This document shows, one piece after another, positions 51,626 through 61,100 of a DNA stretch of 64,000 nucleotides; the stretch's first letter is position 1, and every line of letters begins with the position of its first letter. The notes beneath the pieces were generated by a model. The model saw only the letters and a program-made list of their open reading frames with translations. It made no database searches and was not told the origin of the DNA. Both the position numbers and the translations under genes were made by a program. The DNA is from JBCAXA01 sp038534295 (lineage in GTDB: Bacteria; Pseudomonadota; Gammaproteobacteria; Steroidobacterales; Woeseiaceae), in contig JBCAXA010000002.1 in assembly GCA_038534295.1 (NCBI GenBank), positions 733,137 to 797,136 of the forward strand. Reading direction: 5' to 3'.

Positions 51626-52477
51626 TTACGTCCGCTGTGCCCACGCGAGAATTTGCTCGGCCTGGCGCCGATGTGGCTCATCCAGCATGCGACCATCCAG
51701 CGACGCGACACCGGCCGCCGCGCCGTCGAAAGCCGCCAGCACCGCTTGGGCGTGCGTAATCTCATCGACCGACGGCGTAAACGCCGCATGGATGATCTCG
51801 ATCTGCGCCGGATGAATGGCCAGCATGCCGGCAAAGCCGAGACGTCGCGCGCCACTCGCATACGCCGCAAGGCCGTCGGTGTTGCGAAAATCGGTGTACA
51901 CCGTATCGATCGCTGGTAGACCGTTTGCGGCGGCGGCGAGCAAACACAGCGACCGCGCCAACTCGAACGGCGCCAGCCAGTCGCCATTCGCATTGCGATT
52001 AGCAGCAGCGCCGACATCGGCAGCGAGGTCCTCGGCGCCCCACGTCAACGCCGCGACGCTCGCTGGCAAGCCTGCATACGTTGGCAGCGCCAACACGCCA
52101 CGCGCCGTCTCTGTCGTCAGCGGTAATAGCGAGACGGTTTTGTTGGAGAGTTCGTGCAAACGACGATCGACCGCCTGCAGTGCCGTGGCGCTATTCACTT
52201 TCGGCAAAACGATCCCTACGGGTGCCGCGTCTGCAATGCTCGCTAGATCCTCTTTGAACCACGGTGTTTCGATCGAATTCACGCGCACCCAGGTCTCGCT
52301 ATGTCGCGCCGTTGCGTCCCGGAGTAACGCCGCCGTCAGGCTTCGTGCATCATCCTTGCGCGACGCTGCGACGGCATCTTCGAGGTCGATGATGACTGCG
52401 TCGGCACGGCTAGCGGCAACCTTGTTGAGCTTGCGCTCGTCATCGCCCGGGACGAACAGCCAACTGCGGGCAATCAC
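51626..52477 (-). CDS. CitE-like CoA ester lyase (HpcH/HpaI family)
   Basis: 283 residues from a GTG at 52477 that overlaps the upstream MaoC-like stop (GTGA). It is a TIM barrel: SWLFVPGDDERKLNKVAASR, DAVIIDLEDAVAASRKDDAR, VGIVLPKVNSA, LLPLTTETARGVLALP, ALTWGAEDLAADVGA and GMLAIHPAQIEIIHAAFTPS, with the Mg-binding Glu/Asp in TETARG and EDL. It probably cleaves malyl-, citramalyl- or beta-methylmalyl-CoA. Pairing with a MaoC hydratase fits a mesaconyl/methylmalyl-CoA-type step. Confidence 0.88.
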   Translation of the reverse strand: MIARSWLFVPGDDERKLNKVAASRADAVIIDLEDAVAASRKDDARSLTAALLRDATARHSETWVRVNSIETPWFKEDLASIADAAPVGIVLPKVNSATALQAVDRRLHELSNKTVSLLPLTTETARGVLALPTYAGLPASVAALTWGAEDLAADVGAAANRNANGDWLAPFELARSLCLLAAAANGLPAIDTVYTDFRNTDGLAAYASGARRLGFAGMLAIHPAQIEIIHAAFTPSVDEITHAQAVLAAFDGAAAGVASLDGRMLDEPHRRQAEQILAWAQRT

Positions 52478-52929
52478 GCGGCCGGCCGCTTTTTCATCAG
52501 CGCCGCCCGCAAACAAGTCGCTACCGTGACGTCGTCCTGGTTGATCGCCGTATGGCGGAAGTTGACGATACCGGCATCGGGTCGGGATCTGCTGTCGCGA
52601 CGATCGACGACCTCACTAACGATTCGCAGCGTATCGCCGATGAATACCGGCTTTGGAAACCGAACCTCATCCCAGCCGAGGTTGGCAATCGTGGTGCCGA
52701 GCGTGGTGTCGCCAACTGAGATCCCCACCATCAGGCTCAACGTGAAACAGCTATTGACCAGCACGCGGCCAAACTCCGACTCGCGCATGGCTTCGGCATC
52801 GAGGTGCAAAGCGGCTGGGTTGTGCGTCAGCGTGGTGATCAGCAGATTGTCGGTCTCCGTGACCGTACGACGAATGGCATGGTCAAACTGTTTGCCAGGT
52901 GTCAGATCGTCAAAGTACAAACCGGGCAT
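52474..52929 (-). CDS. MaoC-like dehydratase
   Basis: 151 residues from the ATG at 52929, where family similarity begins (MPGLYFDDLTPGKQFDHAIR). The hot-dog fold hydratase motif is visible: TETDNLLITTLTHNPAALHL followed by D, with the Asp/His-type pair, and LVNSCFTLSLMVGISVGDTT. Upstream extension overlaps the divergent permease promoter and is not conserved. It likely hydrates mesaconyl-CoA or a related enoyl-CoA and works with the CitE-like lyase. Confidence 0.87.
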   Translation of the reverse strand: MPGLYFDDLTPGKQFDHAIRRTVTETDNLLITTLTHNPAALHLDAEAMRESEFGRVLVNSCFTLSLMVGISVGDTTLGTTIANLGWDEVRFPKPVFIGDTLRIVSEVVDRRDSRSRPDAGIVNFRHTAINQDDVTVATCLRAALMKKRPAA

Positions 52930-53019
52930 CGCGCGCCAACCGTTCACTGAAAGCGCGAAGTATAGCGCCCGACCGTCAGTGCGGTATTCTTGCTCGGTTG
53001 TTTCGTCCGGCCGAGGCCC

Positions 53020-54360
53020 ATGAGCACACAATCGAGCTTCAGCGCCCGGACGGCAACGGCCGTTATCGTTGCCAACATGATTGGCACCGGCGTATTCACG
53101 AGCCTCGGCTTTCAACTTCTCGAAATCGATTCGCCGTTCGTGTTGCTGTCGCTGTGGGTGATTGGCGGTTTGATTGCCCTCAGCGGCGCACTCAGCTACG
53201 CGGAACTCGGTGCCGCGCTGCCCCGCTCCGGCGGCGAGTATCATTTTTTGTCAACGATCGTCCATCCGTCGGTCGGTTTCACCTGCGGATGGATCTCCGC
53301 AACGCTCGGCTTTGCTGGTCCTGTCGCGCTCGCGGCAAAGACCTTTGCAGCCTATGCCAGCTCATCAGTACCGGTGTTGGCAACACCGTTGATCGAAAAC
53401 ATGCTGGCAGTGGCATTGATTGTCATCCTGGCCATTACGCACTCGATCAATCGCCAGGCTAGCGGCGCTGCGCAGCAAACGTTCACGGCCATCAAGATTC
53501 TTATCATCGTGGCATTCTGCATAGCGGCCCTTGTGTTTGCAGGCGAGCGCCAGCCCGTGAGTTTTCTGCCGACAGGTGGTGACGGCACACTCGTGTTTGG
53601 CACCGCGTATGCGATCTCACTGATGTATGTGAGCTATGCCTATACCGGGTGGAACGCAGCCACCTACGTGATCGGCGAACTGGATGACCCGCAGCGCAGC
53701 CTGCCCGGCGCGCTGACCGTGGGTACGCTCATTGTCATGCTGCTGTACGTTGCATTAAACGCGGTATTCTTGCTATCGGCGCCAGCCGATGCCATGCGCG
53801 GTGAGCCGGAAATCGGCTACATCGTGGCACGCTTCGCGTTCGGCGATGTCGGTGCGCAGTTGACTGGACTCATTCTTGCGCTGTTGCTCATTTCAACCGT
53901 GAGCGCGATGACGCTGGCCGGCCCGCGTGTCCTGCAGGTCATCGGCCAGGACTTCCGTCTATTCGCGGCGCTCGGTAAGACCAATGCCGCCGGTGTCCCG
54001 TATCGAGCGATCTGGCTGCAATCAACGCTTGCGTGCTTGCTGTGTTTTTTATCCAGCTTCGAGTTTCTGCTGCTCGTCTCGGGGATCGTGCTCGCTCTAT
54101 CGAGTTTCGCGACCGTCGTGTCCGTTTACGTGCTGCGCTGGACCCAGCCAGACCTGCCACGGCCGTTCCGGATCCCGGGCTACCCGTTCACGCCACTCGT
54201 GTACCTTGCGATTGTCGGCTTTGCTCTGGTCTACAGCGCGATCGGCCAGCCAATGGCCGCGGCGACGGCGCTGGGCATCGTCGTGTCCGGCTTTGCGGTC
54301 TATTTTCTGCAGGGCGCCGGCGGCTCCAGCCGGTCGTGGACAAGCAGCATCGAGAGCTGA
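53020..54360 (+). CDS. APC-superfamily amino acid permease
   Basis: 446 residues from the ATG at 53020. About 12 membrane helices. The helix-1 substrate motif is ANMIGTGVFTSLGF. Further conserved parts are GALSYAELGAALPRSGGEYH followed by F, and the later region YTGWNAATYVIGELDDPQRS. It imports an amino acid or polyamine with protons or in exchange. The substrate is not determined. It is divergent from maoC with about 90 bp between starts. Confidence 0.9.
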   Translation: MSTQSSFSARTATAVIVANMIGTGVFTSLGFQLLEIDSPFVLLSLWVIGGLIALSGALSYAELGAALPRSGGEYHFLSTIVHPSVGFTCGWISATLGFAGPVALAAKTFAAYASSSVPVLATPLIENMLAVALIVILAITHSINRQASGAAQQTFTAIKILIIVAFCIAALVFAGERQPVSFLPTGGDGTLVFGTAYAISLMYVSYAYTGWNAATYVIGELDDPQRSLPGALTVGTLIVMLLYVALNAVFLLSAPADAMRGEPEIGYIVARFAFGDVGAQLTGLILALLLISTVSAMTLAGPRVLQVIGQDFRLFAALGKTNAAGVPYRAIWLQSTLACLLCFLSSFEFLLLVSGIVLALSSFATVVSVYVLRWTQPDLPRPFRIPGYPFTPLVYLAIVGFALVYSAIGQPMAAATALGIVVSGFAVYFLQGAGGSSRSWTSSIES

Positions 54361-54471
54361 CGCCCGGTACTGGCGCACACTAACGAAGCTCGACGAGTTC
54401 GCATGCAGCGCTCACCCAAAGTCAGTACCATTCCGCGCTCTGCAAACCATAACAACAGTCTGGGACCCATT

Positions 54472-55368
54472 ATGTTGAGCCACCTCGACCGCCTCGAGGC
54501 CGAGAGCATCCATATATTTCGGGAAGTCGTTGCCAGCGTCGACAAGCCGGTACTCCTGTACTCGGTCGGCAAAGACTCGACGGTGATGCTGCATCTCGCC
54601 CGTAAAGCTTTCTATCCCGCTCCACCGCCGTTTCCGATGATGCACATCGACTCGACCTGGGAATTTCGCGATATGTACGCAATGCGCGCGCGCATGGCAG
54701 AAGAAAGCGGCATGGAATTGATCGTCCACAGCAACCCGGACGCGCTGGCGGAGAACGTCAACCCATTCACCCATGGCTCGGACGTGCACTCCCACATGTG
54801 GGGGACGCAGGGCCTGAAACAAGCCCTCGCCAAATACCAGTTTGATGCCGCGTTTGGTGGTGGCCGACGCGACGAGGAAAAAGCTCGCGCCAAAGAACGC
54901 GTGCTGTCTTTTCGCAACGAGCAGCAACGTTGGGATCCGAAAGCGCAGCGACCGGAGCTCTGGCACCTCTACAACATCGCCAAGCGCAAGGACGAATCGT
55001 TCCGCGCATTTCCGCTGTCGAACTGGACCGAGCAAGATATCTGGCAGTACATTTTTCGCGAGCAGATTCCGATCGTACCGCTGTATCTGGCGGCCGAACG
55101 TCCCGTCGTCGAACGCAGTGGCACACTCATTGTCGTTGATGACGATCGCATGCCTCTGGAAGACGGCGAAACCCCAGTTATGAAGTCGGTTCGTTTCCGA
55201 ACGCTCGGTTGTTATCCCTTGACTGGCGCGACACCGAGCAACGCAACAACACTCGAAGCCGTCATTCACGAAACTTTGCTCGCCAATACCTCCGAGCGCC
55301 AGGGTCGGGTCATCGACCGCGACGGCGGCGCAAGCATGGAGCAGAAAAAACAGGAGGGCTACTTCTGA
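54472..55368 (+). CDS. cysD: CysD sulfate adenylyltransferase subunit 2
   Basis: 298 residues from the ATG at 54472, where similarity starts (MLSHLDRLEAESIHIFREVV). The PP-loop is LLYSVGKDSTVMLHLARKAF. Also AAFGGGRRDEEKARAKERV and NWTEQDIWQYIFREQIPIVP are typical. It makes APS from ATP and sulfate, driven by CysN GTP hydrolysis. Its stop overlaps the cysNC start (TGATG). Confidence 0.95.
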   Translation: MLSHLDRLEAESIHIFREVVASVDKPVLLYSVGKDSTVMLHLARKAFYPAPPPFPMMHIDSTWEFRDMYAMRARMAEESGMELIVHSNPDALAENVNPFTHGSDVHSHMWGTQGLKQALAKYQFDAAFGGGRRDEEKARAKERVLSFRNEQQRWDPKAQRPELWHLYNIAKRKDESFRAFPLSNWTEQDIWQYIFREQIPIVPLYLAAERPVVERSGTLIVVDDDRMPLEDGETPVMKSVRFRTLGCYPLTGATPSNATTLEAVIHETLLANTSERQGRVIDRDGGASMEQKKQEGYF

Positions 55369-57269
55369 TGTCTGCCGTAGCCAAAGAACTATCCGACTAT
55401 CTCGCCAATCAGGATGCAAAATCGCTGCTGCGTTTTCTAACGTGTGGCAGCGTCGATGACGGCAAGAGCACGCTCATCGGCCGCTTGCTCTATCAGGCAC
55501 AGGCACTCTACGAGGACCAGTTGTCGGGGCTCGCCGAAGAGTCGCGCAAAGTGGGTACGCGCGGCGAGGACCTCGACTATGCGCTGCTGCTCGATGGCCT
55601 GTCGGCCGAACGCGAGCAAGGCATCACCATTGATGTCGCGTATCGGTTTTTCTCGACGGAGCGACGCAAGTTCATTGTTGCCGATACGCCCGGCCACGAG
55701 CAGTACACCCGCAACATGGTTACTGGTGCATCGACGGCAGACCTGGCCGTCATTCTCATCGATGCCCGCAAAGGACTGTTGACGCAAACGCGGCGCCACT
55801 CGTACATCGTAAGCTTGCTTGGTATTCGCAACGTCGTGCTGGCCGTCAACAAAATGGACCTCGTCGATTACGCCGAAGAGACGTTTCAAAGCATCGAGGC
55901 CGACTACCGAGCTTTCGCCGAGCCGCTCGGCCTCACCCACATTCATGCAATACCGCTGTCGGCGGTTAATGGCGACAACGTCGCCGAGCACAGCGCCAAC
56001 ACACCGTGGTACACCGGTGAGCCGCTGCTGCCTTATCTCGAAACGGTCAGCCCCGATCGAGGCGCCGTGAACGAAGCGGCATTCCGATTCCCGGTACAGT
56101 GGGTCAATCGGCCGTCGCTGGATTTTCGCGGTTTCGCCGGCACCGTGGTTGCCGGCGCCGTCGCGCCTGGCGATCGAATTCGCGTCCAGCCGTCCGGCCA
56201 GGAAAGCACGGTGCAACGAATCGTCAGCTACGACGGCGATCTCGATCGCGTCGTTACCGGCCAGGCGGTCACGCTCACGCTGGCCGACGAAATCGACATC
56301 AGCCGCGGTGATGTCATTTCAGCGGCGACGGCACCATCGGAAGTCGCCGACCAGTTCGAAGCGACTTTGGTATGGATGGGCGAGAAACCGATGTTGCCAG
56401 GCCGCAGCTATCGATTGAAGCTCGGCGCGAGCGAGGCCATGGCGACGATTAAGCCGCTCAAGCACCGCATCGACGTCAATACCTTGCAAAAGTCGCCGGC
56501 CCGACGCCTCGAGATGAACGACATCGGGGTCGTCAACCTGGAGCTCGACCGGCGGATTGCCTTCGAACCGTATCAAGCAAATCGCGACATGGGCGGCTTT
56601 ATTCTCATCGACCGCATCACGAACGGCACCGTCGGCGCCGGCATGCTGCATTTCGCGCTGCGTCGCTCGCAGAACATCCACTGGCAGGCCATGGACATCG
56701 ACAAGTCGGCCCATGCCACACTCAAAGATCAGCGGCCGTGCGCGCTCTGGTTCACGGGTCTCAGCGGGTCCGGCAAATCAACGATTGCAAACGCGCTGCA
56801 ACGCCGCCTGCATCAGCGCGGCCACCACACGTACCTGCTCGACGGCGACAACGTTCGCCACGGTCTGAACAAGGACCTCGGTTTCACCGATGCCGATCGC
56901 GTCGAGAACATTCGCCGTGTGGCCGAAGTGAGTAAGCTCATGGTGGATGCCGGACTGATTACACTGGTTTCGTTCATTTCGCCGTTCCGCAGCGAACGCG
57001 AAATGGCGAAATCACTGTTCGCCGACGGCGAATTCCTCGAAGTGTATGTCGATACCCCGCTGGCGGTTGCCGAGGAACGCGACGTGAAAGGGCTGTACGC
57101 GAAAGCGCGGCGCGGTGAACTCAAGAACTTCACCGGCATCGACTCGCCCTATGAAGCGCCGGAGCATCCCAACATGCGCATCGATACCGTAGAGCTGTCT
57201 GCCGATGACGCCGCCGAGCAGCTGCTCGCGGATCTCGAGGCGCGCGGTATGTTGACCGTAGGCGACTAG
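55368..57269 (+). CDS. cysNC: CysN-CysC bifunctional sulfate adenylyltransferase GTPase / APS kinase
   Basis: 633 residues. Residues 1-430 are CysN: P-loop FLTCGSVDDGKSTLIGRLL, G3 VADTPGHEQYTRNM, G4 NKMD and EF-Tu-like barrels. Residues 445-633 are CysC: WFTGLSGSGKSTIANALQRR, LLDGDNVRHGLNKDLGFTDA, and SFISPFRSEREMAKSLF. It produces APS and then PAPS for sulfate assimilation. The start follows CAGGAGGG about 10 nt upstream. Confidence 0.96.
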   Translation: MSAVAKELSDYLANQDAKSLLRFLTCGSVDDGKSTLIGRLLYQAQALYEDQLSGLAEESRKVGTRGEDLDYALLLDGLSAEREQGITIDVAYRFFSTERRKFIVADTPGHEQYTRNMVTGASTADLAVILIDARKGLLTQTRRHSYIVSLLGIRNVVLAVNKMDLVDYAEETFQSIEADYRAFAEPLGLTHIHAIPLSAVNGDNVAEHSANTPWYTGEPLLPYLETVSPDRGAVNEAAFRFPVQWVNRPSLDFRGFAGTVVAGAVAPGDRIRVQPSGQESTVQRIVSYDGDLDRVVTGQAVTLTLADEIDISRGDVISAATAPSEVADQFEATLVWMGEKPMLPGRSYRLKLGASEAMATIKPLKHRIDVNTLQKSPARRLEMNDIGVVNLELDRRIAFEPYQANRDMGGFILIDRITNGTVGAGMLHFALRRSQNIHWQAMDIDKSAHATLKDQRPCALWFTGLSGSGKSTIANALQRRLHQRGHHTYLLDGDNVRHGLNKDLGFTDADRVENIRRVAEVSKLMVDAGLITLVSFISPFRSEREMAKSLFADGEFLEVYVDTPLAVAEERDVKGLYAKARRGELKNFTGIDSPYEAPEHPNMRIDTVELSADDAAEQLLADLEARGMLTVGD

Positions 57270-57277
57270 CGCCGGGT

Positions 57278-58153
57278 TTACGAGGACAGGGTTTCGACGG
57301 CGCCGTCGAGCGCTGCCTGCTGTCTTTCATTCGGCAGCGCCGCATCGACGAGCGTCGGACCCGGTACGCTTAGGCTGTCGTCGGCCAGCAGCTCCGCGGC
57401 TTCGTCACGATCAAATTCTTCCTCGCGCTCGGCGTAGGCCGCCGCACGAATGGCTGCGCGCAGCACCATTGCCATGGAGTGTTGATCGCCCTCGCCGTTG
57501 ACGCGGGCGCGAAACGTCTCAATCATGAGCAGCGGCAGCTCCCAGTGCTCTGCGAGCGCGAGCGTCATCACCGGCGGCGTAAAGCCGAACTCGTCGTGCA
57601 CGCGATCGGCCACCGGCCGAGACTCGTCGGCAGCAAACACCTGCGACATTCGCGCCGGTTCGATGCTGACGAGCGCCATTAAGCCGAGGTCGTGGCAAAG
57701 CCCCATGGCGTACGCGCATTCGCGCTCGGCGACGGCCAACTCTTCGACAACGGCAGCGATACGTTTGCAGCACGCGGCGGTACCGAGTGCGCGGCGCCAG
57801 AAACGACGCACATCAAACGATGCACAGGCGCTCGTATCCAACGCGTTCTGCGAGGCCAACGCGAGGGCCATGCTGCGTACCGTGTCCGCACCCAGAACGC
57901 GATTGACGACATCGCGCATATCACCAACGGGCGTACGCAGGCCGAAATAGGCCGAGTTCGCGAGGCTGATCAATCGCGCACAAATGGCCGGGTCCTGTGC
58001 CACAACGTCGGCCACTTCATTGCCGTCAATGAACTCGTCTCCCAGGCGCGAGACAATCTGCACGGCGACGGTCGGTAGCGGCGGCAACATCCGCACGCTC
58101 GCAATGCAATCGCGAGCAGACTCGAGAGATTCATTGGGCATCGGCGCAGTCAT
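57278..58153 (-). CDS. HDOD domain protein
   Basis: 291 residues. The HDOD domain covers about residues 20-220: MLPPLPTVAVQIVSRLGDEF, ICARLISLANSAYFGLRTPV, DMRDVVNRVLGADTVRSMAL and AYAMGLCHDLGLMALVSIEP. It lacks catalytic HD-GYP residues, so it is likely a signalling or scaffold protein. It follows the GGDEF-EAL gene by 17 nt, suggesting a shared role in cyclic-di-GMP-linked control. It is convergent with cysNC. Confidence 0.88.
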   Translation of the reverse strand: MTAPMPNESLESARDCIASVRMLPPLPTVAVQIVSRLGDEFIDGNEVADVVAQDPAICARLISLANSAYFGLRTPVGDMRDVVNRVLGADTVRSMALALASQNALDTSACASFDVRRFWRRALGTAACCKRIAAVVEELAVAERECAYAMGLCHDLGLMALVSIEPARMSQVFAADESRPVADRVHDEFGFTPPVMTLALAEHWELPLLMIETFRARVNGEGDQHSMAMVLRAAIRAAAYAEREEEFDRDEAAELLADDSLSVPGPTLVDAALPNERQQAALDGAVETLSS

Positions 58154-58170
58154 CAGTTGTCTCCGTGGCG

Positions 58171-61100
58171 CTAAACGGCCTGGGCCGGTGGCGGTGGCAT
58201 ATGCGCGGCTTGAGCCGAACGCACCGGGAATTGCGGAAACAGCACCTCGGGTCGATGAATGCCATAGCCCTGCACGTAATCTGCTCCGAAACTTGCCACC
58301 GCTTCCAGCATCTCTTCGTTTTCGACGAATTCGGTCGTGACCTTGATACCCATCGTGTGAGCAATGTCGATGATCGAGCGGACGAAAATACGATCGGTGG
58401 GATCCGTCATGATGTCGCGCACAAACATGCCGTCAATCTTCAGATAATCCACGGGCAGCTTTTTCAAGTAGCCGAAAGACGACAAGCCGGACCCGAAGTC
58501 GTCCAGCGCGAACTGGCAGCCAAGATCGCGCAGTTTCGCCATCAGTTTGCCGGCGTCGGCAACGCTGCGGATTACCGCCGTTTCAGTGATCTCAAAGTTC
58601 AACATACCGGTCGGTAGCGGCGAATTTTGAATGGCGTCAACCAAAAACTCGGCAAAGCGGCGGTCGCCGACGCTGTTGCCCGAGAGGTTGATCCAGTAGC
58701 GTCGATTGCCGGCACCGAATGCCTCGTGGACGAACAGCGTTCGAATCAGGTTCTCAACCACCCACTGGTCGAGCTTCGTACTGAGGCCATAGCGCTCTGC
58801 CGCCGGTAGGAATGCGCCAGGCGGAATCAGCTTGCGCGTCGCTGGATCGCGCATCCGAAGCAGAATCTCCATACGCTCCGGCTCGTTGACGTTCGGATTG
58901 ACCGGCTTGATCAGCTGGCCGTACAGCGCAAAGCGGTCGTGTTCCATGGCATCGCGTAGACGCTGAACCCATTGCGCTTCGCCACGATGACCCTTGATGG
59001 CATCGTCAACCGTGCGCACAACGTGGACGCGATTACGGCCGGCATCTTTCGCCTCAAAACAGGCAGCATCGGCCAGCTGCTGCAGTTCGGAGATATCGCC
59101 CAGCGACGTATCCAGCGGCACTGCACCGATACTGACGCCAATCCGATACGTTTCGGTGTCCCAGTTGAATTGAAAGTCTTCGACCGCCGAGCGGATCGAC
59201 TCAGCGATTCGGAGCGCTACATGCTCGGGGCATTGCCACAGCAATAACGCGAATTCATCGCCACCGAGCCGGCCCACCACGTCATCGGCCCGGACTTGGT
59301 CTCGGATCAACTGGCTGACGAGGCGCAGCAGCTCATCGCCGGCAGCATGGCCGGACGTGTCGTTGACGATCTTGAACTGATCAAGATCCATGAACATCAG
59401 AAACGAATGAGTGCGGTGATTGCCGGCCTCGCGGTAGGCGCGCGCCAGCGCCGCCTCAAAGGCGCGACGATTCAGTAGGCCCGTCAACTCGTCGTAGTTC
59501 GCTTGGTACTCGAGCTGGTCGGTCATCCGCCGGGCTTCGGTGACGTCTTGCACCTGACACACTGAATACTTGTACTCGCCGCGATCGTCGCGAATAGCGG
59601 ACAGCGTTACCACCGTCGCCACTTCCGACCCGGCCGCGCTGACAAGACGCAAATCCGCCTCGGCGCTGTCTTTTTCGCCAGACTCGAGTTTGTCCATCAG
59701 CCGACGGAACACATCGCGTTCATCTTCGGCCACACAATCGACAATGCGCCGGACGTCGGTGAGCTGCGCTTCGTCGGGCCAGAGCATCCGCTGCAGCGCC
59801 GGGTTCGTATCGGCAAGCAGACCTTCTGGGGTAATCAGTGCCATGCCAATCGGCGACGACTGAAATGCGCGCATGAAACGTGCTTCGACCTCGACCCGGG
59901 CCATATCCGATTTGCGCCGCTCGTCGGCTTCCTTGCTGAGGCGCCGATTGGTCGCCTCGAGGTGCGCTTTAGCGCGCTCGATGCTGCGCGTGCGCTCGAG
60001 TACATCGCGGCGCAGGCGACGATTGACACCTTCGACCTGACGCATCCTCAGCTTGATCAGCAGCGGCACTGCCAGCACAGCGAGTGCAAGCGCCAATGCG
60101 ACGAACCAAGGCTGACGCCAATAGGGCGCTAGCATCGTAAAGTGATACGTCGCACTCGCGTCGCCCCACTCTTGGTTCGGGAATCGGGCACGCACCTCAA
60201 ACACGTACTTGCCCGCTCCCAGACTCGAATAGTCGACCCGCCGATTGCGGGTCGGCGGTCCCCATGAGCCGTCAAGGCCCTGCAGACGATAGCTGTACTC
60301 AATGGTGCCAGGATGCAACAGCGAGATGGCGACGTACTCTGTCGACACCCCTTTTTGATTCCACGAAACCTCTTCACCCGACCGAACCATTTCGCGGGTC
60401 TGCTGCGTCGCGACCGAGACGATTTGCGGGTTGAGCTCGATGCTCGGCGGCATCGGGCGATGAAAGTCCATTTTCGCAGCGCCCGCGATGGTGCCAATCC
60501 AGAGCTGGCCACCCTCGTCCATAAAGGTTGCATGGACGTTGGACTCGAGTCCGACAAAACCGCTGAGCGCGCTGTAGTGGTAAGAGCGCAGCGTCGTCGG
60601 GTCGATCTGATAAAGGCCCTCCTCACCGCCAACGATCAACGTACCGTCTGGCGCTTTTTCGACCAGATAGATCGTCTGGTCGCGGAGCGGCGTTTCCGGG
60701 CCAATATTGGTCGCGCGCAGCCCATCGAAAAGGTACAAGCCGCCGTCTTCCGTACCGACCCAAATTTCTTTCGGGTTGATCCACTGCACGTGATCGAACG
60801 ACGTCAGCGCGAATCCCGCGCTAGTATCAAATACGGTTCGGCGCATGCTGTTGGCCGGCTCGACGCGCACCAAACCGATGCCGTCCGCGCCGTACCAGAC
60901 TACCCCATCGGGATCGATGTCGAACGTGTACACGTTCGGCTCATCCTCAGCGCTGATCCGAGTTCGCGCGCCGCTGGCGAGATCGACGTACGACAGCCCG
61001 TCACCGCGACTGCCGATCCAGAGCCTGTTGTCCGTATCGAGACCGAGGTCGAGTACTTCCAAGCCCGCCGTTTCCGGTAGCCGTCGGGAGGTCAGATCGT

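Noticed and set aside
54412..55419. 335-residue open frame antisense to cysD
   Set aside because: cysD on the other strand is conserved throughout; the antisense frame has no recognisable motif.
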